Counted from the first letter of the stretch, positions 1-9,250 are shown. The stretch: DNA of 64,000 nucleotides from an uncultured SAR86 cluster bacterium (GCA_902579825.1 CACHII010000001.1:1-64000), one strand, 5' to 3'. Program-made: numbers and translations. The notes: generated by a model from the letters alone, not told the origin.

Positions 1-34
1 ATCAGAAACAACATTGGTATTCACTGAATAAATT

Positions 35-670
35 TTATTTTAGTTTGAAAAAAAACTTATAAAAAAGATAAGCTAGAATTCCGCCTATAAATTCTGCTAA
101 GCAAAAAAACAAAACATTTTCAGGACTTATTCCAGCAAATGTATTAGAAAACATTCTACCAATGGTTCCAGCAGGGTTAGCAAACGAAGTTGATGATGTA
201 AACCAATAAGCTGCTCCAATATATGACGCAACTACTAATGGAATCTTATCTTTACTGGATATGAGTATAAAAAATACTAACCCAAAAGTAGCAATTATTT
301 CAGCAATAAAGATATTAATACCAGATCTATTTTTTTGAGAAAATTCAATATTCTCAATATCAAACATATAATTTGCGGTCATAACACCCACAACAGCGCC
401 TAAAATTTGAAGCAAAATATATATACCTAAAGTATTCTGTGAAATTTTTTTATCTAAATAAAATGCTATCGAAACAACTGGATTAAAATGATTGCTGTAA
501 GGCTCTAATGAAGTAATTAAGAAATATAATGCAAAAAAAGTGACAATTGTATTTACTAATAATATCAGAGCTTCATTTTCATTGCCGAGATTCTGCCCCA
601 TAATTCCAGAACCAATAACTGCACAAAATAAAAATCCAGTTCCTAGAAATTCTGATATGTATTTACTCAT
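35..670 (-). CDS. MIP/aquaporin-family channel (AqpS-like)
   Basis: A 211-residue membrane channel of the major intrinsic protein family, expected to pass water or small neutral solutes through the inner membrane. The two half-helix signatures are visible as NPV (residues 63-65) and NPA (165-167), among six hydrophobic segments. The second box reads NPAG, so the arginine that normally follows NPA in the selectivity filter of water-specific aquaporins is missing; arsenic-operon aquaporins (AqpS type) also lack it, which suggests a wider pore. It is the last gene of a minus-strand set: it starts 6 nt after the exopolyphosphatase stop. The substrate (water, glycerol, arsenite or other) cannot be told from sequence. 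No arsenic genes are nearby. Confidence 0.85.
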   Translation of the reverse strand: MSKYISEFLGTGFLFCAVIGSGIMGQNLGNENEALILLVNTIVTFFALYFLITSLEPYSNHFNPVVSIAFYLDKKISQNTLGIYILLQILGAVVGVMTANYMFDIENIEFSQKNRSGINIFIAEIIATFGLVFFILISSKDKIPLVVASYIGAAYWFTSSTSFANPAGTIGRMFSNTFAGISPENVLFFCLAEFIGGILAYLFYKFFFKLK

Positions 671-676
671 AAGTCT

Positions 677-1537
677 TTAATTGCTATTAATAGAGATTTT
701 TTTTGAATAGAGCTCATGAAAAGATTTTACTGCAATAGAATCTGAGACGCCCCATTTTGTAGATTTAATTTTTTTAACTTGTAATTCATTAATAATTTTA
801 CAAAAGATCCTTAATCCATGGTCTATAACATCAGCACGATCATGGCCTAAATTATGCAAAGCAATTTTTTCTTCGACAGATAATTTTTTCAATTCACCTG
901 CCTTTTTAATAAATTCATTTGATGACATTTTTTTTACGTTATGAATATTTAAAAAAGATCTTATATTTCCTCCCAATCCAGTAATTGTATTTATATTTCT
1001 TTGTTTTTTTATCCATTCTTCAAGTCTACTCCATTCATTTTTTTTATCCTTTTTAAGCATTAACCTTACTCCGCCCAATTGAAAAGATTGAATAGAATGT
1101 TTTTCTTCTTTGTATATATATATTTCTGTGCTTCCTCCACCTACATCAACAAACATTTTTCCGGTTCCAGTCTGTGCTTTAGGATGCAAGCTAATTAATT
1201 TAGCTTCCTCAAGACCTGATATTATTCTTATTGGATGTTCTATTTGATTTTCAACATATCTACGAGCATCTTCAGAATTTTTGGTATCTCTAAAGGCGCT
1301 AGTTGCAGTTATTTCATAAGATACTATCTCCTTCTTTTCAAAAGTTTTTTGATATTGCATAAGCGTAGATACTAATTCATTCAATTTGGCTTTTGATAAT
1401 ATTCCATCATTAAAGACCTCTTCTCCAAGTCTAATAGGGGATCTAATTGCTTCAATGAAAGTAATTGTTGTTGGACTGGTATCAAAAACCTTTGATTTTA
1501 TAGCATTTGTTCCTATATCAATTGATGCTATCTTCAT
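677..1537 (-). CDS. ppx: Ppx/GppA-family exopolyphosphatase, short form
   Basis: Cytoplasmic phosphatase of the ASKHA fold that removes terminal phosphate from polyphosphate (or pppGpp). Signatures: N-terminal phosphate loop IDIGTNAIKS (residues 6-15), SGLEEA (107-112) and the second phosphate loop DVGGGST (131-137). At 286 residues it holds only the catalytic Ppx/GppA domains; E. coli Ppx and GppA are about 500 and carry an extra C-terminal HD-like domain. Its ATG overlaps the stop of ppk2 by one base (TAATG), so synthesis and breakdown of polyphosphate are probably translationally coupled. Whether it prefers polyphosphate or pppGpp is not decided by sequence; the ppk2 neighbour favours polyphosphate. 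Confidence 0.9.
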   Translation of the reverse strand: MKIASIDIGTNAIKSKVFDTSPTTITFIEAIRSPIRLGEEVFNDGILSKAKLNELVSTLMQYQKTFEKKEIVSYEITATSAFRDTKNSEDARRYVENQIEHPIRIISGLEEAKLISLHPKAQTGTGKMFVDVGGGSTEIYIYKEEKHSIQSFQLGGVRLMLKKDKKNEWSRLEEWIKKQRNINTITGLGGNIRSFLNIHNVKKMSSNEFIKKAGELKKLSVEEKIALHNLGHDRADVIDHGLRIFCKIINELQVKKIKSTKWGVSDSIAVKSFHELYSKKISINSN

Positions 1538-2376
1538 TATATATCATCACTATATTTTGAAATTATCAAAAATTGGTCATATGATAAATTTTCAAACATG
1601 ACACCTTCAATTGAAGCTGAATAGTTATTTAATGACTGTGTCCATTTTACAGGTTTTAGAATTTTTTTATTTTCATAATTAGTTTTATTGAGAAGATATC
1701 TAAGAGAAGTTAACCTACCAATCATTTTATTATTTGAATTGATAACAATCCATGGAGCTATTTCGGTACCTGTTTTCTCGAACATTTGATCTTTATAAAG
1801 TGTAAATGCATCCCACTTTGTAACAATCTTTTCATCATGCTTTGACAATTTCCAGTACTTGAGCCTTGAATTTTTTCTGGCGTGAATTCTTCTTGTTTGC
1901 TGATCTTTTGATAAAGAAAAATAAAATTTTGTAAGCTCAAGACCACTTTTAATATGATTTTGTTCCCATTTGTTTACAGTATTCATAAATTTTCGGTACT
2001 GTTGTTCAGTACAGTAATTCATAACAGGTTCTGTAACAGCTCTGGTATACCATGAACGATCAAGGAATGTTATTTGCCCCTTTTTAGGTAGTACTTTTTC
2101 CCATCTTTGAAACCAATGGGATGATTCCCATTTTGTTGGAATCCCTAGTTGAATATAATTAAAATTTTTTGGTCTTAAATATTCTGAAAAAAATTTAATA
2201 GCAGAGCTTTTACCTGCAGTGTCACGTCCTTCAAATACAATACAAATTTTTCTTTGATTTTTAATTATGTCTTCTTGAAGTTTTAGCAGTTCAATTTGCA
2301 GCCTTCTTTTTTCTAAAGCATAAGTTTTAGAATGTAGTTTTTTATATTCGCTTTGATCTAAATAAATTATTTTCAT
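1537..2376 (-). CDS. ppk2: Polyphosphate kinase 2 (PPK2)
   Basis: Single-domain PPK2 of 279 residues, which transfers phosphate between polyphosphate and nucleoside di- or monophosphates in the cytoplasm. Walker A is GRDTAGKSS (residues 50-58; the usual form is GRDAAGKGG), and Walker B with the adjoining lid reads FLDRSWYTRA (104-113). The length fits a one-domain enzyme rather than the fused two-domain class. It is the first gene of a minus-strand operon with ppx (1-base overlap) and the aquaporin. The Pit phosphate carrier lies divergently, 93 nt away. The preferred direction (NTP formation or polymer synthesis) and the AMP/ADP preference cannot be read directly. Confidence 0.92.
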   Translation of the reverse strand: MKIIYLDQSEYKKLHSKTYALEKRRLQIELLKLQEDIIKNQRKICIVFEGRDTAGKSSAIKFFSEYLRPKNFNYIQLGIPTKWESSHWFQRWEKVLPKKGQITFLDRSWYTRAVTEPVMNYCTEQQYRKFMNTVNKWEQNHIKSGLELTKFYFSLSKDQQTRRIHARKNSRLKYWKLSKHDEKIVTKWDAFTLYKDQMFEKTGTEIAPWIVINSNNKMIGRLTSLRYLLNKTNYENKKILKPVKWTQSLNNYSASIEGVMFENLSYDQFLIISKYSDDI

Positions 2377-2469
2377 TCTAGAAATTACAATTTTTTATAG
2401 GTAATAGTTTTCAAAAAAGTTTAATAAAGTTAACACAAATAATAGTATTTGCGGCTTATACTAGTGACT

Positions 2470-3720
2470 ATGGAAAGCTTATTTATCAATCCTATAGCCA
2501 TAATAATTATAGCATCAGTAGTTGGTTTCTTTATGGCTTATGGTATTGGAGCGAATGATGTTGCTAATGCCATGGGCACCTCAGTTGGCAGCAAAGCTAT
2601 AACCTTAAAACAAGCAATTATAATTGCAGCAATATTTGAGTTCTTAGGTGCTTATTTAGCTGGTGGATCAGTTACAGATACTATTCGTAAAGAAATTGTA
2701 GATCCTCAAATATATGAAGAAGATCCTAATATTTTTATCTTAGGCATGCTATCAGCTCTTCTAGCTGCAGGTACCTGGTTGATAATTGCATCTCAAAGAG
2801 GTTGGCCTGTGTCAACCACTCATTCTATTGTAGGGGCTATTATTGGATTTGTTTGCATCTCTAAGGGTCCAAGTTTTGTATCATGGAATACTGTAGGAGG
2901 CATAGCTGGAAGTTGGGTTACTTCTCCCTTAATAGCTGCGACATTGGCTTTTATTATTTTTTTAAGTGCTAAAAAATTTATCTTAGACAGAGATAATCCA
3001 GGTAAAGCAGCTATCAATATTATTCCCATATATAGCTTCTATGTTGGATTTATTATTTCTTTAGTAATTGCAAGAAAAGGGCTTAAGAATATTGGACTAG
3101 AGATGTCCGAGTCAGAAATTTATACCTTCACTTTAATAATTAGTTTTGCAGCAGCTTTATTTACTTCTTTTGCCCTTAGAAGAAACAAAAGTGAGATTGA
3201 ATTGAATGGAGTTGAGCCTGCATTTGCAGTGCTGATGATTATCTCAGCATGCGCAATGGCTTTTGCTCATGGCTCAAATGATGTTGCCAATGCGATAGGC
3301 CCACTAGCTGCTATTGTAAACATAGTAAATTCGAATGGCCTTATTCAAGAATCATCAGAAACTTATCCTTGGATTTTGTTTTTAGGGGCAACAGGTATTG
3401 TCTTTGGTCTTACATTCTTGGGTAAAAACGTTATAAAGACAGTTGGGGAAAAGATTACATCACTCAAACCAAGTCTTGGTTTTTCAGCAGAATTAGCCAC
3501 AGCTACTACAGTGGTATTGGCTTCATATGCAGGCTTTCCAATATCTACAACTCATACATTAGTAGGGGGCGTAATTGGTGTGGGGCTTGCAAAAGGTGCA
3601 AAACATCTCAATACAAAGTCAATCATAAGAATTATTTCGTCATGGTTGATAACAATTCCAATTGGAGCAATGCTTACAATTTTGTTTTGGGTACTATTGA
3701 GATTTGTTTTTGGTGTCTAG
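2470..3720 (+). CDS. pit: Inorganic phosphate transporter, Pit family
   Basis: Low-affinity phosphate carrier of the inner membrane, 416 residues, with the duplicated Pit signature: GANDVANAMG (residues 27-36) near the N-terminus and HGSNDVANAIG (about 257-267) in the second half, with about ten to twelve hydrophobic helices. The frame stays open from a TTG at 2449, but the first ATG at 2470 gives a normal N-terminus and is preferred. It is divergent from ppk2-ppx and convergent with the TetR gene, 1 nt from its stop. Together with the polyphosphate enzymes it forms a phosphate uptake and storage set. No PhoU partner, which often accompanies Pit, is seen. Confidence 0.93.
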   Translation: MESLFINPIAIIIIASVVGFFMAYGIGANDVANAMGTSVGSKAITLKQAIIIAAIFEFLGAYLAGGSVTDTIRKEIVDPQIYEEDPNIFILGMLSALLAAGTWLIIASQRGWPVSTTHSIVGAIIGFVCISKGPSFVSWNTVGGIAGSWVTSPLIAATLAFIIFLSAKKFILDRDNPGKAAINIIPIYSFYVGFIISLVIARKGLKNIGLEMSESEIYTFTLIISFAAALFTSFALRRNKSEIELNGVEPAFAVLMIISACAMAFAHGSNDVANAIGPLAAIVNIVNSNGLIQESSETYPWILFLGATGIVFGLTFLGKNVIKTVGEKITSLKPSLGFSAELATATTVVLASYAGFPISTTHTLVGGVIGVGLAKGAKHLNTKSIIRIISSWLITIPIGAMLTILFWVLLRFVFGV

Positions 3721-3721
3721 T

Positions 3722-4315
3722 TTACTTATTTAACCAACTTTTAATATATGCAATTACCGCTCTATTAGCTTCAATTTTGCCTACCTCGTTTAAAGCACCA
3801 CTTTCTTTTGTATTTAATGAAAAAATAGAAAGTATTATTTGCGCTACAACTCTACACACACCACTTTTATTAAAAATAGAATCCAGACTTATATATTTTT
3901 CAAACTCTTTTTCAACAAGATGACCTAATTTGTGAATTGAATCTGAATCAATTGGCGGATTAATAGTATTACCTAAAATTATTCTCTGACTTACTAGTGA
4001 GGAAACAAAAAAATTATACATTTTTAATACAATATTATTTGTAGCCCCAACAACTTGATCTTGATTAGCAACTAATGAGGTATCTTTGGAGATACTCTCT
4101 ATGCATTGATCTACACATTCATTTATAACTAATTCTTTTAGAGCATTGGGAGTGGGAATAAATTTATATGTTGAGGTTCTTTTAAGTCCGGATTTTTTAG
4201 ATATTTCAGCAATTGTTAACGATTCTAATCCTTCGGTTTCAATAATTGTAATTGCAGTTTTAATAATTATAGATATTCTATCTTTGCTTCTTTTTTGTTT
4301 AGCAACTACTTTCAT
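3722..4315 (-). CDS. TetR/AcrR-family transcriptional regulator
   Basis: A 197-residue DNA-binding regulator. The N-terminal helix-turn-helix is clear at about residues 34-69 (LTIAEISKKSGL then TSTYKF), matching the TetR N-terminal domain. The C-terminal ligand domain is not assignable. It is divergent from the phytase-linked TonB receptor, with 151 nt between the start codons. That shared region contains the palindrome GACA-AA-TGTC at 4328-4337, 12 nt before its own ATG, a plausible autoregulatory operator. The natural inference is control of the receptor-phytase pair, but the ligand is unknown and no direct evidence ties it to phosphate. Confidence 0.85.
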   Translation of the reverse strand: MKVVAKQKRSKDRISIIIKTAITIIETEGLESLTIAEISKKSGLKRTSTYKFIPTPNALKELVINECVDQCIESISKDTSLVANQDQVVGATNNIVLKMYNFFVSSLVSQRIILGNTINPPIDSDSIHKLGHLVEKEFEKYISLDSIFNKSGVCRVVAQIILSIFSLNTKESGALNEVGKIEANRAVIAYIKSWLNK

Positions 4316-4327
4316 TAATTTATTATC

Positions 4328-4337
4328 GACAAATGTC
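4328..4337. promoter_or_regulatory. Candidate TetR operator (short palindrome)
   Basis: GACA-AA-TGTC is a perfect 10-base inverted repeat in the tetR/TonB-receptor divergent gap, 12 nt upstream of the tetR start. Many TetR-family regulators bind palindromes next to their own gene. It is short and could arise by chance. Confidence 0.3.
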
Positions 4338-4387
4338 TAAAAAAGTAAATATTTTTAAAAATTTAAAGTGAAAGATGTTTTATTAAG

Positions 4388-4409
4388 TTCACAGAATTCT
4401 CACAAATTA
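4388..4409. promoter_or_regulatory. 11-bp-spaced direct repeat, Pho-box-like
   Basis: TTCACAGAATT is followed directly by CTCACAAATTA, so TCACA recurs exactly 11 bp apart. On the minus strand it reads TTGTGA..CTGTGA, close in spacing and partly in sequence to PhoB boxes, which are built from CTGTCA-type repeats at 11 bp. It lies 57 nt before the ATG of the receptor next to the phytase. It is a weak match, offered as a candidate only. Confidence 0.25.
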
Positions 4410-4466
4410 GTTGAATAATTGTTGCATTATAAATTTAAACTTTAAGAATTATCTAAAGGAGTGCTC

Positions 4467-7004
4467 ATGAAAAAATTTTTATTCCCACTATTACTATCGT
4501 TATCTTTATTTTCACAAGAATCAGAAAATAACACTAACAATGAAGAAGTTGAAGAGGTTTTAGTAGTTGGTACAAAGGCCAGTATTGTCTCTGCTATTGA
4601 AAAACAAAGACAATCAAATTTAATTGTTTCAGTTGTTGATTCTGATGCTTTAGGTGACTTTCCTGATACAACTGCAGCAGAAGCTATTAGAAGATTATCA
4701 GGTATTTCAGTTGAAAACGATCAAGGTGAAGGCAGGTATGTAAATATCAGAGGTATATCCGGAGATCTTAATTCAATTGCAGTTAACGGTGCTCTTGTAC
4801 CAGCTCCTGAAGGAGGAAGAACTGTAATGCTCGATGGTTTGCCAACTGAATTGTTAGATTCAATAGAGGTTTATAAGACTTTAACAGCAGATAAAGATGC
4901 TGACTCAATTGGAGGAAGAATTGAGTTTAATACCAAAAGAGCTACTTCAATTGACGGAACACTTCTAAAATTTAAAGCAGATACCTCTTACAATGAGCAA
5001 ACTAAGAATTCTGATAACCCAAAAATGGCTTTTACCTACGGTTCAATGATTAATGAAAATGTTGGACATGTTCTTGGTCTTACATATGCTAGTAAGCAGA
5101 TTGTTACCTATAACAACGAAACCGGTTTTCCAGCATGGGATACAGACGACGGCAACATCTTTCTTGATGATGATTGGGAGATGAGATTTTATGATTTAAC
5201 AAGAGAAAGAACTGGTATTACATATGATATTGACATGATGATAGATGACGATACATCAATTTATGCAAATTTTTTATATAACAAATATGAAGACGATGAA
5301 TTAAGGAACAAAGAAGAATTTGGGTCTCTTAGAACCGGAAATGTATATGCAGACTCAAGCGAGATTAATAGAATTAGAAGAGATGCTGAAGTTAGAAAAA
5401 GAATAGAAACACGTGAGATTAAAACCGTTATATTGGGCGGTGAGACATTGATTAATGGTTGGTATACAGAAGTTCAATTCAGTCACTCTTATGCTGAAGA
5501 AAATGATACAGATAATGTTGATGTAACTTTTAGAAGTGATAGGATTGATAATGATGATTGCGGAGGTCCCTGTGGCTCATTCTTTTATCAAGATCCTCAA
5601 AAAGTTGGTTTGTCTCTCACATCATATGCTCAAGGTGTGCTTTATGCTGATTTAAATGTTGACGCATGGGAAGAAGATTGGAGTCTAATAAAAGACACTG
5701 AAACAGCATTTAGTATAGATATGACAAAAGATGGATTTATGTTTATGGATGTTCCAACAACAGTAAAGTATGGTTTTAAATATAGATCTAGAGAGAAAAA
5801 AGGTGATAGCAATAAAATAGAAGTTGATGATGATGATGTGCAAGCTTTACTTCAATCTGAATTTGGACCATACATAAGATCATGGCCATTCGCTGGACAA
5901 CAGTATGGCCCTCATGCTGATGAGAATCTTTTATATGCAAGAAAGGGTCAATACACTGGCGGTCCTGATTACGATAACTTTGAAGAAGACTTTACAACAA
6001 ATGAAGATATCACCGCATTATATATAATGGGTACAATGGACTTTGATAAGGCAGTTGTTACAGCAGGTATTAGAGTTGAAGATACCGATTTTGATACTCT
6101 TGGATATAATGATGGTGATGTAAATGATGTTTTAACAGCATCAAAGAGTTATACATTTGTCTCGCCAAGTTTAAATGTTAAATATTTCTTAGATGATCAA
6201 ACTATTATTAGAGGCGCAATATGGAGAGCATTATCCAGACCAGGCTTTGGTAAAGCAAACTTAATCGCAGAAATAACTGAAAGAGATGATGGTAATTATC
6301 GAGGTGAGATGGGTAATCCGGATCTTGACCCGTATGAAGCAACTAATTTTGATTTATCAATTGAGTATTACGGTGATGGCTTATTTACATCATTTGGATA
6401 TTTTAAGAAAGATATTGAAAATGCAATCTACCCACTCGCAGTCGCTAACACAACTGTAAATGGTTTGTTTTTTGATGAATTATTAACTTTTGTAAATACA
6501 GATGACTCTGATGTTGATGGTTTTGAATTAAATATATTTCAAGAGCTAAATATGCTGCCTGAACCTTTTGATGGTCTATTTGTTTCGATGAACTTTACTC
6601 GTACGGATGGATCATCCTCTTTAACAGTAGATAATGGAACTGTAACATTTCCATTTAGAAAATTATCAGAAGATGTTTCAAATATCTCTATAGGTTATGA
6701 TAAAAATAAATTTGATGTTAGGTTATCATCTGTTTCAAGATCGCCTTATTTGGATTACCTTGCAGATGATGACAGCGAAACCATTCAAGAGGATTTAGAT
6801 AATAATAATATTAGGTATACTGATGATCACACCCAAATTGATTTTAATCTTAAATACAAGATTAATGACAATTTAAGTGTTAAATTTGATATCAATAATA
6901 TAACTGATGAACCAGAGTTCTATTATTGGGGAACTCCAAACAGATTATCTCAATATGACGAGTACGGAACTACCTATTCAATTGGTATAAGATATAACCT
7001 ATAA
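4467..7004 (+). CDS. TonB-dependent receptor paired with phytase
   Basis: Outer-membrane active transporter of 845 residues. It has a signal peptide (about 1-17), a TonB-box-like segment EEVLVVG (29-35), a plug with the AAEAIRRLSGISVEN pattern, a VNIRGI strand ending near residue 97, and a C-terminal barrel finishing in YSIGIRYNL with the terminal aromatic-x-hydrophobic strand. The frame is open from GTG 4461, but AAAGGA at 4455-4460 is placed correctly for ATG 4467. The phytase gene follows on the same strand 56 nt later, and a TetR regulator is divergent. Beta-propeller phytases beside TonB receptors are a known pairing, so import of inositol phosphate or its products is inferred. Confidence 0.92.
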   Translation: MKKFLFPLLLSLSLFSQESENNTNNEEVEEVLVVGTKASIVSAIEKQRQSNLIVSVVDSDALGDFPDTTAAEAIRRLSGISVENDQGEGRYVNIRGISGDLNSIAVNGALVPAPEGGRTVMLDGLPTELLDSIEVYKTLTADKDADSIGGRIEFNTKRATSIDGTLLKFKADTSYNEQTKNSDNPKMAFTYGSMINENVGHVLGLTYASKQIVTYNNETGFPAWDTDDGNIFLDDDWEMRFYDLTRERTGITYDIDMMIDDDTSIYANFLYNKYEDDELRNKEEFGSLRTGNVYADSSEINRIRRDAEVRKRIETREIKTVILGGETLINGWYTEVQFSHSYAEENDTDNVDVTFRSDRIDNDDCGGPCGSFFYQDPQKVGLSLTSYAQGVLYADLNVDAWEEDWSLIKDTETAFSIDMTKDGFMFMDVPTTVKYGFKYRSREKKGDSNKIEVDDDDVQALLQSEFGPYIRSWPFAGQQYGPHADENLLYARKGQYTGGPDYDNFEEDFTTNEDITALYIMGTMDFDKAVVTAGIRVEDTDFDTLGYNDGDVNDVLTASKSYTFVSPSLNVKYFLDDQTIIRGAIWRALSRPGFGKANLIAEITERDDGNYRGEMGNPDLDPYEATNFDLSIEYYGDGLFTSFGYFKKDIENAIYPLAVANTTVNGLFFDELLTFVNTDDSDVDGFELNIFQELNMLPEPFDGLFVSMNFTRTDGSSSLTVDNGTVTFPFRKLSEDVSNISIGYDKNKFDVRLSSVSRSPYLDYLADDDSETIQEDLDNNNIRYTDDHTQIDFNLKYKINDNLSVKFDINNITDEPEFYYWGTPNRLSQYDEYGTTYSIGIRYNL

Positions 7005-7022
7005 TTCATCCAAATATAAATA

Positions 7023-7049
7023 ATAAGGCAAGTATTTAACTTGCCTTAT
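7023..7049 (+). terminator. Intercistronic hairpin between receptor and phytase
   Basis: Inverted repeat ATAAGGCAAGT / ACTTGCCTTAT (11 bp, 5-base loop), starting 18 nt after the receptor stop and ending 11 nt before the phytase ATG. The tail (CTTATAG) is not a proper T run, so it may act as a weak terminator, a processing site or an mRNA stabiliser rather than a full stop. Confidence 0.6.
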
Positions 7050-7060
7050 CTTATAGAAAA

Positions 7061-8146
7061 ATGAAATACTTATTCACAACATTATTTATATATTCGCTCT
7101 CTGTAGTATCTGATCCTATAAATAAAATTATTCATATAGTTCCTGCAATAGATGAGACTCCACAAGTAATCTCAAAAGGTGATGCTGCAGATGATCCTGC
7201 TATTTGGCTAAATAAATTAAATCCAAATAGATCACTAGTCTTTGGAACAGATAAGAGAAGCGGCATATATACATATAACTTAAAGGGCGAAAAAATAGGC
7301 TACACAGAAATTGGAGATATTAATAATATTGATGTTAGAACAATGAATGTTACTGATGATGACAATAAAGATATAGGTAGTTATTCATTTATTTTTGCAT
7401 CAAATAGAACAACAAATACACTTGATATATGGACATACAAAGATACCAACATTGATAAAGCTGTAAAGGATGATAATTTTGAAATTTCAAAGGACCCTTA
7501 TATAAATGCTAAAGCAAACATGGTAGTTTATGGAGTTTGTGCAGGTATTGATTCGAGATTTGGATTAATAGCATTTTTAACAGAAGATGAGGGACCAAAG
7601 GTACAGATGTGGAATTATGGTCCTTTTGGAATGACACTTTTAACAACATTTAATAATGGAAATGCAACTCAATCTGAGGGATGTGTTTACGACGATGAAA
7701 ATAGAACTCTTTTTATATCTGAAGAACAAGATAGAGGTATTTTAAGAGCCTATAAAATAAATAACGAATTAGATTTTTCAAATCCTATTATTATTGATAA
7801 TAGATCTGGAAATATAGATGGTGATCCTGAAGGAGTAACCGTTTATAAATCTTCTGAAAAAGATGGATATGTTATCGTTTCATCTCAAGGTGATAGTTCT
7901 TTTAATATTTATAATCGACAAGAGCCTTATAACTACATAGGCAGTTTTAAAGTTGGTAGTAACAAGGACATTGATAATGTTAATGACACTGATGGTATTG
8001 ACGTTATTAATTTCAATTTTGGTAATAAATATCCCATGGGTTTATTTGTCCTGCAGGATGGAACAAATGATGGTAAAAATAAGGTTAAGAGACAGAATTT
8101 TAAATATGTTTCTTTTGCTGATGTTCTTAAAAAATTAGATCTTTAG
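7061..8146 (+). CDS. Beta-propeller phytase (3-phytase)
   Basis: Secreted phytase of 361 residues that would release phosphate from phytate and related inositol phosphates outside the inner membrane. A signal peptide covers about residues 1-17. The family signature DDPAIW sits at 44-49, followed by the FGTDKRSGIYTYNL blade (about 62-75), the acidic EGCVYDD and SEEQDRG stretches, and DGDPEGV, all typical calcium-binding and active-site regions of the six-bladed fold. The length fits the family. It follows a TonB receptor after a short hairpin, and its 3' end overlaps the convergent epoxide hydrolase by 12 nt. The enzyme class is clear; the natural substrate in seawater is inferred. Confidence 0.92.
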   Translation: MKYLFTTLFIYSLSVVSDPINKIIHIVPAIDETPQVISKGDAADDPAIWLNKLNPNRSLVFGTDKRSGIYTYNLKGEKIGYTEIGDINNIDVRTMNVTDDDNKDIGSYSFIFASNRTTNTLDIWTYKDTNIDKAVKDDNFEISKDPYINAKANMVVYGVCAGIDSRFGLIAFLTEDEGPKVQMWNYGPFGMTLLTTFNNGNATQSEGCVYDDENRTLFISEEQDRGILRAYKINNELDFSNPIIIDNRSGNIDGDPEGVTVYKSSEKDGYVIVSSQGDSSFNIYNRQEPYNYIGSFKVGSNKDIDNVNDTDGIDVINFNFGNKYPMGLFVLQDGTNDGKNKVKRQNFKYVSFADVLKKLDL

Positions 8147-9250
8147 TTTCTTTATAAATTCTATAATATCCTTAGAAAGTGACTCAGGTTGCTCTAAGGC
8201 TGCAAAATGTCCGCCTTTGTGAGTATTCCATTGAACTACATTATAGATTTCTTCAGCCCATGCTCTTGGAGGTGCAATTAAGTCTCTTTCAAAAACTGCG
8301 CCTGCCATAGGTTGCTTAATGTTTTCAAAAGAAAATCCTAAGTCTCCATTTTCTTTATATAACCTTGTTGATGAAGTTATTGATTCACTAAACCAATACA
8401 AAGATATTATTGCCAAAACTTCATCATTAGAAACAACTAGTTTATTCTCTTCACCATCAAACCAGCCATAAAACTTCTCTACAATCCATGCAGCAAGTCC
8501 AACAGGAGAGTCATTTAAGCCATAACCAAGTGTTTGTGGTTTTGTTTTTTGTATCTCATAGTATCCAACTCCTTGTTCTTTATATTTTTCATAATTTGCC
8601 ATTAATTTTTGTTCTTCTTGTGAGGTATTTTCTAATGGATCTTTATCAACCGGTGGCCAAGCAATGATCATATTAAGGTGAATGCCAATACAATGATCTG
8701 GATAAAGTTCAGCCATCCATTTGCTTATGGTAGCTCCCCAGTCACCACCTTGAACAATATATTTATCATATCCAAGAGCTATCAAGAGCTCATGCTGCAA
8801 AATAGCAATATGTTTGGAATCCATACCAACTTCTTTTGGTTTATCGGAAAATCCAAATCCTGGCAGAGAAGGACAAATAATATCAATTGGAATATCAGAG
8901 TTTTTTTGAATTATAGGTATTATTTTTAAAAATTCTTGGATGCTTCCAGGCCAACCATGAGTCATTACTAATGGAATAGCATTATCGTTGTTTGACTTTG
9001 AATGAAGGAAATGAAGCTTAAGTCCTGACTTAGTAGTATATCTGTAGCTACCAATGTCATTAATCTTCTTTTCATGATCTCGCCAATTAAATTCATTCCG
9101 CCAATAGTTTGTTAGCTCTTTTAGGAAATTAAGATCTGTTCCATGAGACCATCTATGATTAATTTCATCAGGCCATCTTGTAAGCTTTATTTTGTCTTTT
9201 AAAAGCTGAATATCTTCTTCAGCAACTTTAATGTGGTAGTTCTCTATCAT
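8135..9250 (-). CDS. Epoxide hydrolase (alpha/beta fold, EHN domain)
   Basis: A 371-residue epoxide hydrolase of the microsomal-type family: an N-terminal EHN domain (about 1-110), then the alpha/beta core. HGWPG (98-102) forms the oxyanion region, the nucleophile is Asp170 within GGDWG, and the catalytic His lies in GGHFAALEQPE near the C-terminus. It would open epoxides to diols in the cytoplasm. No signal peptide is visible. It stands alone on the minus strand, convergent with the phytase (12-nt overlap) and divergent from the DedA operon. The substrate is unknown; juvenile-hormone-type names sometimes given to this family should not be taken literally. Confidence 0.93.
   Translation of the reverse strand: MIENYHIKVAEEDIQLLKDKIKLTRWPDEINHRWSHGTDLNFLKELTNYWRNEFNWRDHEKKINDIGSYRYTTKSGLKLHFLHSKSNNDNAIPLVMTHGWPGSIQEFLKIIPIIQKNSDIPIDIICPSLPGFGFSDKPKEVGMDSKHIAILQHELLIALGYDKYIVQGGDWGATISKWMAELYPDHCIGIHLNMIIAWPPVDKDPLENTSQEEQKLMANYEKYKEQGVGYYEIQKTKPQTLGYGLNDSPVGLAAWIVEKFYGWFDGEENKLVVSNDEVLAIISLYWFSESITSSTRLYKENGDLGFSFENIKQPMAGAVFERDLIAPPRAWAEEIYNVVQWNTHKGGHFAALEQPESLSKDIIEFIKKLKI

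Noticed and set aside
3642-3923. 93-residue frame across the pit and tetR ends
   Set aside because: It overlaps two convincing genes on opposite strands and has no family features.
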